From contig NZ_JBEUWX010000002.1 of assembly GCF_041770905.1 (NCBI RefSeq), positions 1,736,001 through 1,800,000 on the forward strand: DNA of 64,000 nt, given 5' to 3'. The notes under the pieces are model-generated. The model worked only from the letters and a program-made list of their open reading frames with translations, had not been told where the DNA came from and made no database searches. The stretch's first letter is position 1, and every line of letters begins with the position of its first letter. Positions 51,224 to 61,265 of the stretch are shown here, piece by piece. The position numbers and the translations under genes were made by a program. The stretch is from Propionivibrio hellwigii (GTDB lineage: Bacteria > Pseudomonadota > Gammaproteobacteria > Burkholderiales > Rhodocyclaceae).

Positions 51224-52642
51224 TCAGCCGCCGGCCACTTTCATTTCTTCGATCAGAATCGAACCGACCTGCTTTGATCCGCGCACCAGGATATCGTTGC
51301 CGACCTCGACAATATGGCGGAACATGTCTTTCAGATTGCCGGCAATGGTAATTTCCTCAACCGGATAAGCGATTTCCCCGTCTTCAACCCAGAAACCGGC
51401 CGCACCGCGCGAATAATCGCCGCTCACATAATTGATTCCATGCCCAAGCAATTCGGTCACCAACAGCCCGCGCCGCATTGTGCGCAGCAGGCCGGCAAAA
51501 TCATGGCTGCCCGGCCGCACAATCAGGTTATGGCACCCGCCGGCATTACCCGTGCTTTGCATGCCGAGCTTGCGCGCCGAATACACACCAAGAAAATAGC
51601 CTTGCAGTTCGCCGGCGGTCACGACTTCACGATGTCGCGTCGCCACGCCATCACTATCGAACAGACTGCTGGCCATGCCGCCGACCAGATGCGGGTGCTC
51701 GCTGATCTGCACGACGGGCGAAAACACGCGCGCGCCAAGGCAGTTGGTAAGAAAAGAGCTTTTGCGATACAAGCTACCGCCGCTGGCGGCATGCACGAAA
51801 TGGCCGATCAGCGAGGCTGCCAGCGGCGCTTCAAATAAAACGGGCACTCTGCACGTTTTGACCTGACGCGCCCCCATCCGGGCCAGTGCGCGCTGCGCCG
51901 CATAGTTACCGATGGCTTCAGGAGAAGACAGATGCGCCGGGTTGCGCGCAGTCGAATACCAATCATCGCGCTGCATGGCCGCGTTCTTGCCAGCAATCAC
52001 CGAGCAGGACACATAGTGGCGCGAGCTGGGATAACCGCCCATGAAGCCGCGACTATTGGCGGCAATGAAATGGGCTTCCTGAACCGAAACCGTCGCCCCC
52101 TCCGAATTGGTAATTTGCGGGCTGACGGTAAAGGCCGACTGTTCGCAACGGCGCGCCGTATCGACGGCTTCTTCGATGCCGATATACCACGGATGGTAGA
52201 GGTCGAGATCACGCGCGCACTCTTCGCGCGTCGCCAGCAAGCCGGTTTCCGGCAGGCCGGCGCATGAATCCTCGGCGGTATAGCGGGCGATATTGAGCGC
52301 CGCGTCGACCGTTTCACGCAAGGCTGCGGACGAGAAATTCGAGGTACTTGCATAGCCCTTGCGCGCGCCAAGATAGACCGTAACGCCGATGCCCTTGTCA
52401 CGGTTATATTCGATATTCTCGACATCGCCGCAGCGAACCGTTACCGCCTGCCCGAAGCCTTCGGAAACCTCCACCTCGCAGTCGCTCGCGCCAAGCATTT
52501 TTGCATACTGAAGCACATCACCGGCCAGCGCCTGCAATACAGACGAGTGATGCGCAAAACGTGAGGGCGGGCGGACATGCGCACGAGCGGGAGCGAGGGG
52601 CTGCGCGGATACTACGGCAGGGTCATGGGGCATAGGGACCAT
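51224..52642 (-). CDS. pmbA: Metalloprotease PmbA (TldE)
   Basis: The ATG at 52642 gives 472 residues; the ATG at 52633 is also possible. Family blocks include ASDCEVEVSEGFGQAVTVRC near 52-71, DKGIGVTVYLGARKGYAST, SVIAGKNAAMQRDDWY, and the C-terminal GHGINYVSGDYSRGAAGFWV and VGSILIEEMKVAGG. With TldD it forms a protease that processes microcin B17 and CcdA in E. coli. TldD is not in this window. It is divergent from darP, as often seen. Confidence 0.95.
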   Translation of the reverse strand: MVPMPHDPAVVSAQPLAPARAHVRPPSRFAHHSSVLQALAGDVLQYAKMLGASDCEVEVSEGFGQAVTVRCGDVENIEYNRDKGIGVTVYLGARKGYASTSNFSSAALRETVDAALNIARYTAEDSCAGLPETGLLATREECARDLDLYHPWYIGIEEAVDTARRCEQSAFTVSPQITNSEGATVSVQEAHFIAANSRGFMGGYPSSRHYVSCSVIAGKNAAMQRDDWYSTARNPAHLSSPEAIGNYAAQRALARMGARQVKTCRVPVLFEAPLAASLIGHFVHAASGGSLYRKSSFLTNCLGARVFSPVVQISEHPHLVGGMASSLFDSDGVATRHREVVTAGELQGYFLGVYSARKLGMQSTGNAGGCHNLIVRPGSHDFAGLLRTMRRGLLVTELLGHGINYVSGDYSRGAAGFWVEDGEIAYPVEEITIAGNLKDMFRHIVEVGNDILVRGSKQVGSILIEEMKVAGG

Positions 52643-52798
52643 CAATTGTCAAAAGAGCCGCTATCATAGCAGTTATCAGGCGCGCCATCGGGTGCGCACG
52701 CGCACGACACTCGTTGGTTTTTTCTGTTTTTACTCAATGATGCGATCGCTATGAAGACGGTGAATGGCCCGGACAATTACCCGGCTGCGGAGATAACG

Positions 52799-53344
52799 AT
52801 GGGAGCGGATCATGAAAATGAAGAAGGGCGGGCACCGCCTCCTTCCAAAACCCAGCGCAAGCGGGCAATGCAGGATCTGCAAGCGCTGGGTGAGGCACTG
52901 ACAACATTACCCGCCGAGCACATCGCACGGATCGATCTACCGGAAAATCTACGCGATGCCATCCATACCGTCAGCGCCATGAAAAAACACGATGAGGCGC
53001 GGCGGCGCCAGATGCAATACATTGGTCGCCTGATGCGCGATGTCGCCCCCGAGCCGATACGCACTGCCCTAGCGGAAGCACGCAGCGAATCGGCGCAGGC
53101 GCTCGCCAACCTGCACCGACTGGAAAAGTGGCGCGAAGATTTGCTGGCCGACGAAAAGTTGCTTTACGGGATTGCACGCGATTATCCTGCCGCCGACTTG
53201 CAGCAACTACGCGCGTTACGCCGCGCCGCACTCAAGGAGCGGGCGCAGAATAAGCCGCCGCGCAGTTACCGCGCACTGTTTCAGGCACTCAAATCACTGA
53301 CGGAACAACCCGCCCCTGCGGATGAGGATGAAGCATTGGCATGA
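52799..53344 (+). CDS. darP: Ribosome-associated protein DarP (YjgA, DUF615)
   Basis: The ATG at 52799 has GGAG six bases before it and gives 181 residues, close to E. coli YjgA (183); a start at 52751 adds 16 residues. Family marks are SKTQRKRAMQDLQALGEAL, RIDLPENLRDAIHTVSAMKK, RRRQMQYIGRLMRD and LRALRRAALKER. It associates with the large ribosomal subunit late in assembly. The pmbA/yjgA pairing supports the call. It converges with the PilZ-like gene, 55 bp away. Confidence 0.93.
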   Translation: MGADHENEEGRAPPPSKTQRKRAMQDLQALGEALTTLPAEHIARIDLPENLRDAIHTVSAMKKHDEARRRQMQYIGRLMRDVAPEPIRTALAEARSESAQALANLHRLEKWREDLLADEKLLYGIARDYPAADLQQLRALRRAALKERAQNKPPRSYRALFQALKSLTEQPAPADEDEALA

Positions 53345-53399
53345 AACACCGCGGGCAGTGTGGCGGCATACTACGTACGCCCATATGCCCAAATGCCCA

Positions 53400-54944
53400 T
53401 CAGGAAAATACGGTGAATCGGTAACGGGCGATCTCAAAATCATCGCCGACTTCTTCCAATGCAATGGGCGTGAGCATATAGTGGCGATTTTCATGGGCAA
53501 ATTCGATCGTCTCGCGCGCATCGAAACACCCCGAAGGAACGACAATCCGGAGTTCACTTTCGCCCGCATGCTCTTCCAGACAAATGCCGGGGATGGCGTT
53601 GTGCGGGGAGAATCCATTACCGCCTGGACGCAATTTGACGCTCCACGCTTGTCGTGACAGCGCCTGGATGCCGACGCTGGCCTGTGTCGTCGTCTCCTTG
53701 CTGTAACGGCGAACGATGCCGAGTACCCAGTTCTCGCTGCCCTCCGGCTGCAGGCCAAGCAAGGTGCCGATTTTCAGCCCTTCCGTGGCAATATCCGCCG
53801 ATGCCAGGAAACCGCCAAGGCTGACGTTTTCGACAACCCAGACGGCTGCGGTCTGTTCCTTGCCGAAACGCGCGATTTCGCCGGAAAACAGCGTAAAGCA
53901 ATCCTCAAACCCCTGCAGCGCGGCAATGCGCGCCTTGACTGAATGGCGCGGATGTTGGCGCAATGGCGGCTCGGGCGCCCAATACAAGGCCAAATGCTGC
54001 ATCACCGGCAAAACGATATCGGCCGCATAATTGCCGCCCAGATTCAACTCCTCAGGCACTTCCCCCTGACCGACACGCTGAATGAGCTGGCTTAACGCCT
54101 GATGTGCACGGCCAGGCGAAAAGAAGCGCAATGTCGGCGTCAGTGCGGCAGGCTCGCGCGCCAGGCGGGTTGGCGGCTTGCCTTCGGCGATATCGACCCA
54201 ATACACACTGTCTTTTTGGAAAGTTTCCGAAAAAACGAAATGCGGTAACAAATGGCCGATCAGCCGATCCGCCAGATCGATCTCAAAAGGCATCAGACTG
54301 TCCGCCGAGGACGCCGAAAGCACCAGCAGATGCAGATACTCCCGCGTCACGCTCGTCGTCTGGTTCATGCCCGGATACAGCAGTACCGGCTCATTGGCGA
54401 AGCCGTCCGCAACGGCACGCGAGAATGCATGCCCCAACCCGCGCCAAAGATCCTCGCCAATCACAGAATAGCTATAAACCATCCATCGCAGCTGGTTCGT
54501 CCGCGCCGCCATCTGACGGGACAGCAACAGCGGCATGATGGATTTAAGCGACTCGCCCGCCTGCTCTGACTTATCCGCCTTGTCCTGCAAGGCGGGGCGA
54601 AGCTGCTCGGCGCAATAGGCATAAAGGCTGGTCAACTCGCCCCAGTAATTGAAGCACATCGACCATAACCGGCGTTCTTCGCCTTTCGACAGGCGCGCGG
54701 AATGCAAGTAATCCCGCGTCAGCCGACGTATCTTGTGATAACCAACCTCGTCGAGCTGGCGCACAATATCGAACAACTGCATCGGCCGCACGCCCTCCGC
54801 GCGATGCAGCGATTCAAACCAGCCATAGATTTCTTCAACTGCCTTAAAAGCCTCGCCGGCCAGCAATGCGCCAAGCGTCCGCTTCAACTCCGCGGCGTCA
54901 CATAGTTGATGTATGGGGCGTGGCGTAAACAGATCAAGTATCAC
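53400..54944 (-). CDS. PilZ-like / cyclic-di-GMP-binding family protein, paralogue B
   Basis: The GTG at 54944 gives 514 residues; a TTG at 54983 is possible. The N-terminal 360 residues are helical (LLAGEAFKAVEEIYGWFESL, GEERRLWSMCFNYWGELTSL). The C-terminal part has PRHSVKARIAALQGFEDCFT and VVENVSLGGFLASADIATEG, a PilZ-like arrangement (RxxxR-like plus N-SxGG). It may therefore bind cyclic di-GMP, better supported than paralogue A. It has no membrane helix. It lies between darP and thyA, each on the opposite strand. Confidence 0.6.
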   Translation of the reverse strand: MILDLFTPRPIHQLCDAAELKRTLGALLAGEAFKAVEEIYGWFESLHRAEGVRPMQLFDIVRQLDEVGYHKIRRLTRDYLHSARLSKGEERRLWSMCFNYWGELTSLYAYCAEQLRPALQDKADKSEQAGESLKSIMPLLLSRQMAARTNQLRWMVYSYSVIGEDLWRGLGHAFSRAVADGFANEPVLLYPGMNQTTSVTREYLHLLVLSASSADSLMPFEIDLADRLIGHLLPHFVFSETFQKDSVYWVDIAEGKPPTRLAREPAALTPTLRFFSPGRAHQALSQLIQRVGQGEVPEELNLGGNYAADIVLPVMQHLALYWAPEPPLRQHPRHSVKARIAALQGFEDCFTLFSGEIARFGKEQTAAVWVVENVSLGGFLASADIATEGLKIGTLLGLQPEGSENWVLGIVRRYSKETTTQASVGIQALSRQAWSVKLRPGGNGFSPHNAIPGICLEEHAGESELRIVVPSGCFDARETIEFAHENRHYMLTPIALEEVGDDFEIARYRFTVFS

Positions 54945-55120
54945 AGTCTTGCCTTTGTTATTCCGGCACGTGTGCCCTACCAAGATTTATTCCAATAGTA
55001 TTATTCCAGCGCTGAGACCGCAAGCGTACAGCGCGATTTGTATCCGCGTTATCCGCCGATTGGCTTTCATTCCATTACAATGCCTGGCGTTGATCATCCG
55101 GACTGTTTTTCTACTTTTTT

Positions 55121-55942
55121 ATGAAACCTTATCTCGACCTGATGCGCCATGTACTTGAACAGGGCGTCGACAAAGACGACCGTACTGGCACGGGCACCCG
55201 TTCGGTGTTCGGCTGGCAGATGCGCTTCGATCTGGCAGCCGGTTTCCCCCTGCTCACCACCAAAAAACTGCATCTGCGCTCGATCATCTACGAACTGCTC
55301 TGGTTCCTGCGCGGCGACACCAATATTGCCTATCTGAAAGCACACGGCGTCCGCATCTGGGACGAGTGGGCAAATGAAAACGGCGACCTGGGTCCGGTGT
55401 ACGGCCATCAGTGGCGGCACTGGCAAACGCCCGCCGGCGGCGAGATCGACCAGATTGCCCGGCTTGTCGCCGACCTCAAGCGCAATCCCGATTCACGGCG
55501 GCACATCGTCACCGCCTGGAACCCGGCCGATATGGAACGGATGGCTCTACCGCCCTGCCACGCGCTCTTCCAGCTCTATGTCTCGCCGCCCGCCGCCGGT
55601 GATACCGACCCGCGCCCAAAGTTATCCTGCCAGCTTTACCAGCGCAGCGCCGACATTTTCCTTGGCGTGCCGTTCAATATCGCTTCCTATGCGCTGCTAA
55701 CGATGATGATCGCGCAGGTATGCGGCTATCGCCCCGGCGATTTTGTGCATACCTTTGGCGATGCGCACCTTTACAGCAACCACTTCGAACAGGCGCGTCT
55801 CCAGCTTATGCGCACACCGCGCCCGTTACCGACCATGCGGCTCAATCCGGAAATCAGCGATATTTTTGCGTTCCGGTTCGAAGATTTCACGCTCGAGGGC
55901 TACGATCCGCACCCGCACATTGCCGCTCCGGTGGCCGTCTGA
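55121..55942 (+). CDS. thyA: Thymidylate synthase
   Basis: The 273-residue protein has DRTGTGTRSVFGWQMRFDLA near 20-39, the folate/substrate region HLRSIIYELLWFLRGDTNI, and the catalytic Cys in LPPCHALFQLYV. Further marks are LYQRSADIFLGVPFNIASYA and FGDAHLYSNH. It methylates dUMP with methylene-THF. A short insert (PPAAGDTDPRPK) after YVS is slightly longer than usual. folA starts 2 bases after its stop codon. Confidence 0.97.
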   Translation: MKPYLDLMRHVLEQGVDKDDRTGTGTRSVFGWQMRFDLAAGFPLLTTKKLHLRSIIYELLWFLRGDTNIAYLKAHGVRIWDEWANENGDLGPVYGHQWRHWQTPAGGEIDQIARLVADLKRNPDSRRHIVTAWNPADMERMALPPCHALFQLYVSPPAAGDTDPRPKLSCQLYQRSADIFLGVPFNIASYALLTMMIAQVCGYRPGDFVHTFGDAHLYSNHFEQARLQLMRTPRPLPTMRLNPEISDIFAFRFEDFTLEGYDPHPHIAAPVAV

Positions 55943-55943
55943 C

Positions 55944-56462
55944 ATGCTCTCACTGATCGCCGCCATCGCCCGCAATCGCGCCATTGGCAAGGACGGACAG
56001 CTGCTCTGGCAGCTGCCAGAAGATATGCGCCATTTCCGCGAAATCACCTCTGGCAAGCCGCTCATCATGGGGCGCAAAACCTGGGAATCCCTCCCTGAAA
56101 AATTCCGTCCGCTCCCCGGCCGACTAAATATCGTCGTTAGCCGCAACCCTCAGTATCACGCCGCAGGCGCCGTATTGTCGGCCTCGCTGGAGGATGCCTT
56201 GCAGCAGGCTGCGCGCCTTGTGCCCGGGGCGGCGGAAGTTTTCGTCATCGGAGGTGCCGAACTGTATCGGCAGGCCCTACCGCTGGCTGACCGCCTCTAC
56301 CTGACGGAAATTGATGCGGATTTTGTCGGCGATACGTTCTTCCCAACGCTCAATCCGGCGCAATGGCAGGAAACCAGCCGCCAGACCATACCCCCTGCAT
56401 CAGGCACAAACGACGGGCGAACATTTACATTGGCATTTGTCGAGTACCAACGTAAACCGTAG
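55944..56462 (+). CDS. folA: Dihydrofolate reductase
   Basis: The 172-residue protein begins MLSLIAAIARNRAIGKDGQL and has LLWQLPEDMRHFREITSGKP with the catalytic Asp, MGRKTWESLPEKFRPLPGR, and VFVIGGAELYRQALPLADRL. It regenerates THF from the dihydrofolate made by ThyA; the two genes are one base apart and must be co-expressed. Length is normal. An alternative upstream start in the thyA region has no support. Confidence 0.97.
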   Translation: MLSLIAAIARNRAIGKDGQLLWQLPEDMRHFREITSGKPLIMGRKTWESLPEKFRPLPGRLNIVVSRNPQYHAAGAVLSASLEDALQQAARLVPGAAEVFVIGGAELYRQALPLADRLYLTEIDADFVGDTFFPTLNPAQWQETSRQTIPPASGTNDGRTFTLAFVEYQRKP

Positions 56463-56535
56463 ATACAGCCGGCGGCGGCATCACGGTAGCGTGCGATCAA
56501 CAGTGTCAATTGCCACCGTGTTAGTCACCATCGCG

Positions 56536-58026
56536 TCAATCATATTCCCGCTTGCTCAAATCCACGTCCTGCAAGGGGATCAGCCGCGTGCGGTGCTTGA
56601 GCTTGTGATAGATATAAAAGCCCAGAAACACCGGCAATCCCATATAGGTAATCGCCAGGCGCTCCCAGTCAAAATCACCATGCAACACCAGTTGCGTGTC
56701 CTGCCCAATGATGACCAGCACACAGAGCGCCAATGCCATTAACGGCCCGACGGGAAACCACTTGGCGCGATATTTCAGATCGGATAATGGTTTGCCCTGT
56801 GCCATCCAGGCGCGGCGAAAGCGCCAATGGCTGGCGGCGATGCCGACCCAGGTGATGAATCCCGTCAGCCCCGAGGCGGCTAGCACATATTGATAAGCAG
56901 CGTCGTTGATCAGTTGTAGCAGGTACACGGCCAGCGCGACTGTGGCCGTTACCAGCAGGGCGGGCACGGGCACGCCACGCGTATTGACCTCGCCAAGAAT
57001 AGGCCAGGCCAGACCATTGCGTCCCATAGCGTAAAGCATGCGGGTCGATGAAAACATGCCCGAATTGCCCGACGACAGAATGGAAGTCAGAATCACCGTG
57101 TTCATGACCGCCGCCGCGAATGCCAACCCCGCCCGCTCAAACACCAGTGTGAACGGCGATTTGGAAATCTCGTTAACATCAGCGCCCAGAAGTTCCGGGC
57201 TGTTGTAGGGGATGATCAGCCCGATGACGGCGATGGACAGCACGTAAAAAATGAGGATGCGCCAGAACACTTGCTTGATGGCGCGCGGGATGCTTTGTTC
57301 CGGGTGCTCGGACTCGCCCGCCGCCGTGCCGATCAGCTCGGTGCCCTGAAACGAAAAGCCCGCCACCAGAAATACGCCCAGGGTCGTCAGGAACTGACCG
57401 CCCAACGTACCGCCCAGAAATGGCGCATCGCCCATGGTAAAGTTGCTCAGGCCGATGTAGTGCCCGCCCACGATGCCGAAGATGGTCAGCACGCCAATCG
57501 TCAAAAACAGGATGACGGTGACGACCTTGACCAGCGCCATCCAGTACTCCGTCTCCCCATACACGCGCACCGAGGCGGTGTTGAGGGCAAAGATGATGGC
57601 CAAGAACATCAGGCTCCAGCCCCAGGTGGGCATCAGCTCACGCAGCGGCGCCCAGTAGTTGATCACCACCGCGGCAATGGCAACGTCGACCGAAACGGTG
57701 ATCGTCCAGCTAAACCAGAAATTCCACCCCAGCGCAAAGCCGAGCGAAGGGTCGATGTAGCGTGCCGTATACGTGCTGAACGAACCGGAGACGGGCATAT
57801 GCGTCGCCATCTCCCCCAGCGAAGTCATGAAAAAATAAACCATTAGCCCTACCGCGGCATAGGCCAGCAAGGCGCCGCCCGGACCGGCGCTGTGGATGGC
57901 CGCGCCGCTGGCCATAAACAAGCCTGTGCCGATGCAGCCGCCGATGGCAATCATGGACAGATGCCGTAGTTTCAGGCGGCGCTGTACCTGATGCACGGCT
58001 TCGGAAGTGTCGGATACGCTGGACAT
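56536..58026 (-). CDS. lysP: Lysine-type amino acid permease (LysP-like)
   Basis: The ATG at 58026 gives 496 residues with twelve helices. Blocks nearly match, from memory, E. coli LysP: RHLSMIAIGGCIGTGLFMAS, YFFMTSLGEMATHMPVSGSF, FSFQGTELIGTAAGESEHPE, IPRAIKQVFWRILIFYVLSI, and VILTSILSSGNSGMFSSTRM. It should import lysine with protons. It follows the decarboxylase gene by 122 bp on the same strand, which supports lysine as substrate for both. Confidence 0.85.
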   Translation of the reverse strand: MSSVSDTSEAVHQVQRRLKLRHLSMIAIGGCIGTGLFMASGAAIHSAGPGGALLAYAAVGLMVYFFMTSLGEMATHMPVSGSFSTYTARYIDPSLGFALGWNFWFSWTITVSVDVAIAAVVINYWAPLRELMPTWGWSLMFLAIIFALNTASVRVYGETEYWMALVKVVTVILFLTIGVLTIFGIVGGHYIGLSNFTMGDAPFLGGTLGGQFLTTLGVFLVAGFSFQGTELIGTAAGESEHPEQSIPRAIKQVFWRILIFYVLSIAVIGLIIPYNSPELLGADVNEISKSPFTLVFERAGLAFAAAVMNTVILTSILSSGNSGMFSSTRMLYAMGRNGLAWPILGEVNTRGVPVPALLVTATVALAVYLLQLINDAAYQYVLAASGLTGFITWVGIAASHWRFRRAWMAQGKPLSDLKYRAKWFPVGPLMALALCVLVIIGQDTQLVLHGDFDWERLAITYMGLPVFLGFYIYHKLKHRTRLIPLQDVDLSKREYD

Positions 58027-58148
58027 ATAAAGATGTGCCCCTTGAAAGATTGGAAAAACCAGGCTGGCCGTCAGATGCAGAGACATGCCGCCGGGCTGGA
58101 AAGCCCCGCGCCCTGCTCAACGCTGAGCTGCCGCATCAGCCTGTCGCC

Positions 58149-60389
58149 TCAACGAACACAATCAACGAAATACTCGGCCTTACCGTTGACCGTCTGCTTG
58201 ACCAGACCGTGAATATCCGTCTCAAAACCAGGGAACTGCTCATTGAAGAAGCGGGCAAATTTCAGATAACGCACGATGGTCGCGTTGAAGCGCTCCCCCG
58301 GAATCAGCAGCGGAATCCCCGGCGGGTAGGGCGTCAGCAGAATGCTCGTAATGCGCCCTTCCAGGTCATCGATCGGCACGCGGTCGATCTCGCGGTGCGC
58401 CATTTTGGCAAAGGCGTCGGTCGGCTTCATGGCAGGCACCATATCCGAAAGATACATTTCGGTAGTCAGCCGCGCTACGTCGTTGAGCGCATAGACGCCG
58501 TGGATGGTATGGCACAGGTCGCGCAGCCCCATATTTTCATAAACGGGATGTTTGGCAACGAATTCCGGCAGCACTTTCCAGAGCGGCTGGTTTTTGTCGT
58601 AATCGTCCTTGAACTGCTGCAACTCCGTCACCAGCGTATTCCAGCGCCCTTTGGTGATGCCAATGGTGAACATGATGAAGAAGGAATACAAACCGCACTT
58701 CTCGACGATGATGCCGTGCTCGGCCAGATACTTGGTCACAATGGCGGCCGGGATCCCCGCGCCTTCGGCAAAATCGCCATCCACATCCAGACCCGGCGTG
58801 ATAATCGTCGCCTTGATCGGATCGAGCATATTGAAGCCGTCGGCCAGCCGGCCAAAACCATGCCAGCGCTCACCGGGCTTGAGCATCCAGGCTTCGCGCT
58901 CCTCGATCCCCTCGGAGGACAGATCGTCCGGCCCCCAGACCTTGAACCACCAGTCATCGCCCCATTCCTCGGCCACCTTGCGCATGGCGCGACGAAAATC
59001 GAGGGCTTCGGCAATGGATTCCTCCACCAGCGCCGTGCCGGCCGGCGCTTCCATCATCGCCGCCGCCACATCGCAGGAAGCGATGATCGAATACTGCGGC
59101 GAGGTCGAGGTGTGCATCAAATAAGCCTCGTTGAAAACGGCGCGATCCAGTTCGCGGTTTTCCGAGTTCTGGACGAGAATCTGCGAAGCCTGCGACAGCC
59201 CGGCCAGCAGCTTATGCGTCGATTGCGTGGAAAAAACCATCGACTCCTTGCAGCGCGGACGGTCGGCGCCGATCGCATGATAATCCCCATAGAAATCGTG
59301 GAACGCCGCGTGCGGCAGCCAGGCTTCGTCGAAATGCAGCGTATCGATACGCCCGTCGAGCATTTCCTTGATTTCCTCGACGTTATAGAGAATCCCGTCA
59401 TAAGTGCTCTGGGTAATCGTCAGCACACGCGGCTTCGCTGTCACGCCACTGGCGAACGGATGGGCGGCAATTTTTTTCTCGATATTTTCCCAACGGAACT
59501 CTTCCTTGGGAATCGGCCCGATGATGCCGAAGTGATTGCGCGTCGGCATCAGGAAGACCGGGATGGCGCCGGTCATGATAATCGAGTGAAGAATGGATTT
59601 ATGGCAATTGCGGTCCACAATGACGATATCACCGGGAGCAACCGCAGAATTCCAGACGATTTTGTTCGAGGTCGACGTACCGTTAGTGACGAAGAACAGA
59701 TGGTCTGCATTAAAAATGCGTGCGGCGTTGCGCTCAGAAGCGGCGACCGGCCCAGTATGATCGAGCAGCTGCCCCAGCTCTTCGACGGCGTTGCAGACGT
59801 CGGCGCGCAGCATATTCTCACCGAAAAACTGGTGGAACATCTGCCCGACCGGCGATTTAAGAAAAGCCACGCCGCCCGAGTGCCCCGGACAGTGCCAGGA
59901 ATATGAGCCGTCCGCAGCGTAATGCGTCAGCGCGCGGAAAAAGGGCGGCGGCACGCTACCCAGATAGGCGCGCGCTTCGCGGACGACATAGCGGGCAATA
60001 AATTCCGGCGTATCCTCAAACATGTGAATGAAGCCGTGCAACTCGCGCAGCACATCGTTCGGAATGTGGTATGAGGTGCGCGTTTCGCCGTAAAGGAAAA
60101 TCGGAATATCTTCGTTGCGGCGGCGGATACCCACCACAAAGGCGCGCAATTCTTCAATGGTCGTCTGCGCCTCGTCGCCGCTGAACTCCTCGTCATCAAT
60201 TGACAGAATGAAAGCCGACGCACGGCTTTGCTGCTGGGCAAAGGCGCTCAGGTCACCGTAACTCGTCACGCCGAGCACTTCCATGCCTTCGGCGCCAATG
60301 GCCTCCGCCAGCGCGCGGATGCCCAGTCCGGAGGCATTTTCCGAACGGAAATCCTCGTCGATAATGATGATCGGAAAATTAAAGCGCAT
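58149..60389 (-). CDS. ldcC: Orn/Lys/Arg decarboxylase, probably lysine decarboxylase
   Basis: The ATG at 60389 gives 746 residues. The N-terminal wing domain (about 1-130) has IIIIDEDFRSENASGLGIRA. The PLP core includes SYSWHCPGHSGGVAFLKSPV, DHLFFVTNGTSTSNKIVWNS, LHFDEAWLPHA, and the PLP lysine in STQSTHKLLAGLSQASQIL. The C-terminal domain holds TPYPPGIPLLIPGERF. It would convert lysine to cadaverine, using a proton. Arginine or ornithine specificity cannot be excluded, but the neighbouring LysP favours lysine. The length is typical for the fold-type I biodegradative group. Confidence 0.88.
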   Translation of the reverse strand: MRFNFPIIIIDEDFRSENASGLGIRALAEAIGAEGMEVLGVTSYGDLSAFAQQQSRASAFILSIDDEEFSGDEAQTTIEELRAFVVGIRRRNEDIPIFLYGETRTSYHIPNDVLRELHGFIHMFEDTPEFIARYVVREARAYLGSVPPPFFRALTHYAADGSYSWHCPGHSGGVAFLKSPVGQMFHQFFGENMLRADVCNAVEELGQLLDHTGPVAASERNAARIFNADHLFFVTNGTSTSNKIVWNSAVAPGDIVIVDRNCHKSILHSIIMTGAIPVFLMPTRNHFGIIGPIPKEEFRWENIEKKIAAHPFASGVTAKPRVLTITQSTYDGILYNVEEIKEMLDGRIDTLHFDEAWLPHAAFHDFYGDYHAIGADRPRCKESMVFSTQSTHKLLAGLSQASQILVQNSENRELDRAVFNEAYLMHTSTSPQYSIIASCDVAAAMMEAPAGTALVEESIAEALDFRRAMRKVAEEWGDDWWFKVWGPDDLSSEGIEEREAWMLKPGERWHGFGRLADGFNMLDPIKATIITPGLDVDGDFAEGAGIPAAIVTKYLAEHGIIVEKCGLYSFFIMFTIGITKGRWNTLVTELQQFKDDYDKNQPLWKVLPEFVAKHPVYENMGLRDLCHTIHGVYALNDVARLTTEMYLSDMVPAMKPTDAFAKMAHREIDRVPIDDLEGRITSILLTPYPPGIPLLIPGERFNATIVRYLKFARFFNEQFPGFETDIHGLVKQTVNGKAEYFVDCVR

Positions 60390-60486
60390 GGCATTTGGCT
60401 CCCGGAAAGCAACGACCCGCCGCAGCGGGTCTGACAAATATAGTCACAAAAACAGCCTGACAGCGGCTCGCGATCAACCCTCGGAA

Positions 60487-61056
60487 TCAGATTTTCGGCA
60501 AGGTGACGCCGATCTGCCCCTGGTATTTTCCGCCCCGATCCTTGTACGAAGTTTCGCATTCCTCGTCGGATTCAAAGAACAGCACCTGCGCACAGCCTTC
60601 GCCGGCATAGATTTTGGCCGGCAAGGGCGTCGTGTTGGAAAATTCGAGCGTCACGAAGCCTTCCCATTCCGGTTCAAAGGGCGTGACATTGACGATGATG
60701 CCGCAGCGCGCATACGTGCTTTTACCGAGACAGACCGTCAGCACCGAGCGCGGGATGCGGAAATATTCGACCGTACGCGCCAGAGCAAAAGAATTGGGCG
60801 GAATGACGCAATAGCCTTTGCCGGAAACCTCGATGAAGGACTGCGGATCGAAGGCCTTGGGATCGACGATCGTCGAATTGATATTGGTGAACACGCGGAA
60901 TTCATCGGCGCAGCGGATATCGTAACCGTAGCTCGACGTTCCGTAGGATACGATCTTGTCGCCGTTGAGTTCACGCACCAGCCGCGGCTCGAACGGCTCG
61001 ATCATGCCGTACTGCTCGGCCATGCGGCGGATCCATTTGTCGGGTTTGATGGACAT
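60487..61056 (-). CDS. dcd: dCTP deaminase
   Basis: The 189-residue protein (ATG at 61056 after AAGGAAA) has MSIKPDKWIRRMAEQYGMIE, SYGTSSYGYDIRCADEFRVF, the active-site block GKSTYARCGIIVNVTPFEPE, and LEFSNTTPLPAKIYAGEGCA. It deaminates dCTP to dUTP, which feeds dUMP to the thymidylate synthase encoded at 55121-55942. It lies 97 bp upstream of the decarboxylase on the same strand. Confidence 0.97.
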   Translation of the reverse strand: MSIKPDKWIRRMAEQYGMIEPFEPRLVRELNGDKIVSYGTSSYGYDIRCADEFRVFTNINSTIVDPKAFDPQSFIEVSGKGYCVIPPNSFALARTVEYFRIPRSVLTVCLGKSTYARCGIIVNVTPFEPEWEGFVTLEFSNTTPLPAKIYAGEGCAQVLFFESDEECETSYKDRGGKYQGQIGVTLPKI

Positions 61057-61265
61057 CGCTTTCCTTGCTGCGCCAACGAAATAAAGCGGAAGAATGAATC
61101 GGAAATTGCTCAGGCGCGTATTCTATAGTCGATGAAACCTGCTTTCCATACAAAACGGCGCACGGGAGGAAAGCAGGGCAGGGAACAGGTCATGGATGCG
61201 GCGCGGCACACATCGGGCGGCAAACACGCGCCGCCGCCCGACGATCCTAGCAGCAGAGCGCCGCC

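Noticed and set aside
58035..59906. 623-codon plus-strand frame opposite the decarboxylase
   Set aside because: The decarboxylase has its PLP-lysine motif and full domain order; the plus frame is its antisense shadow.
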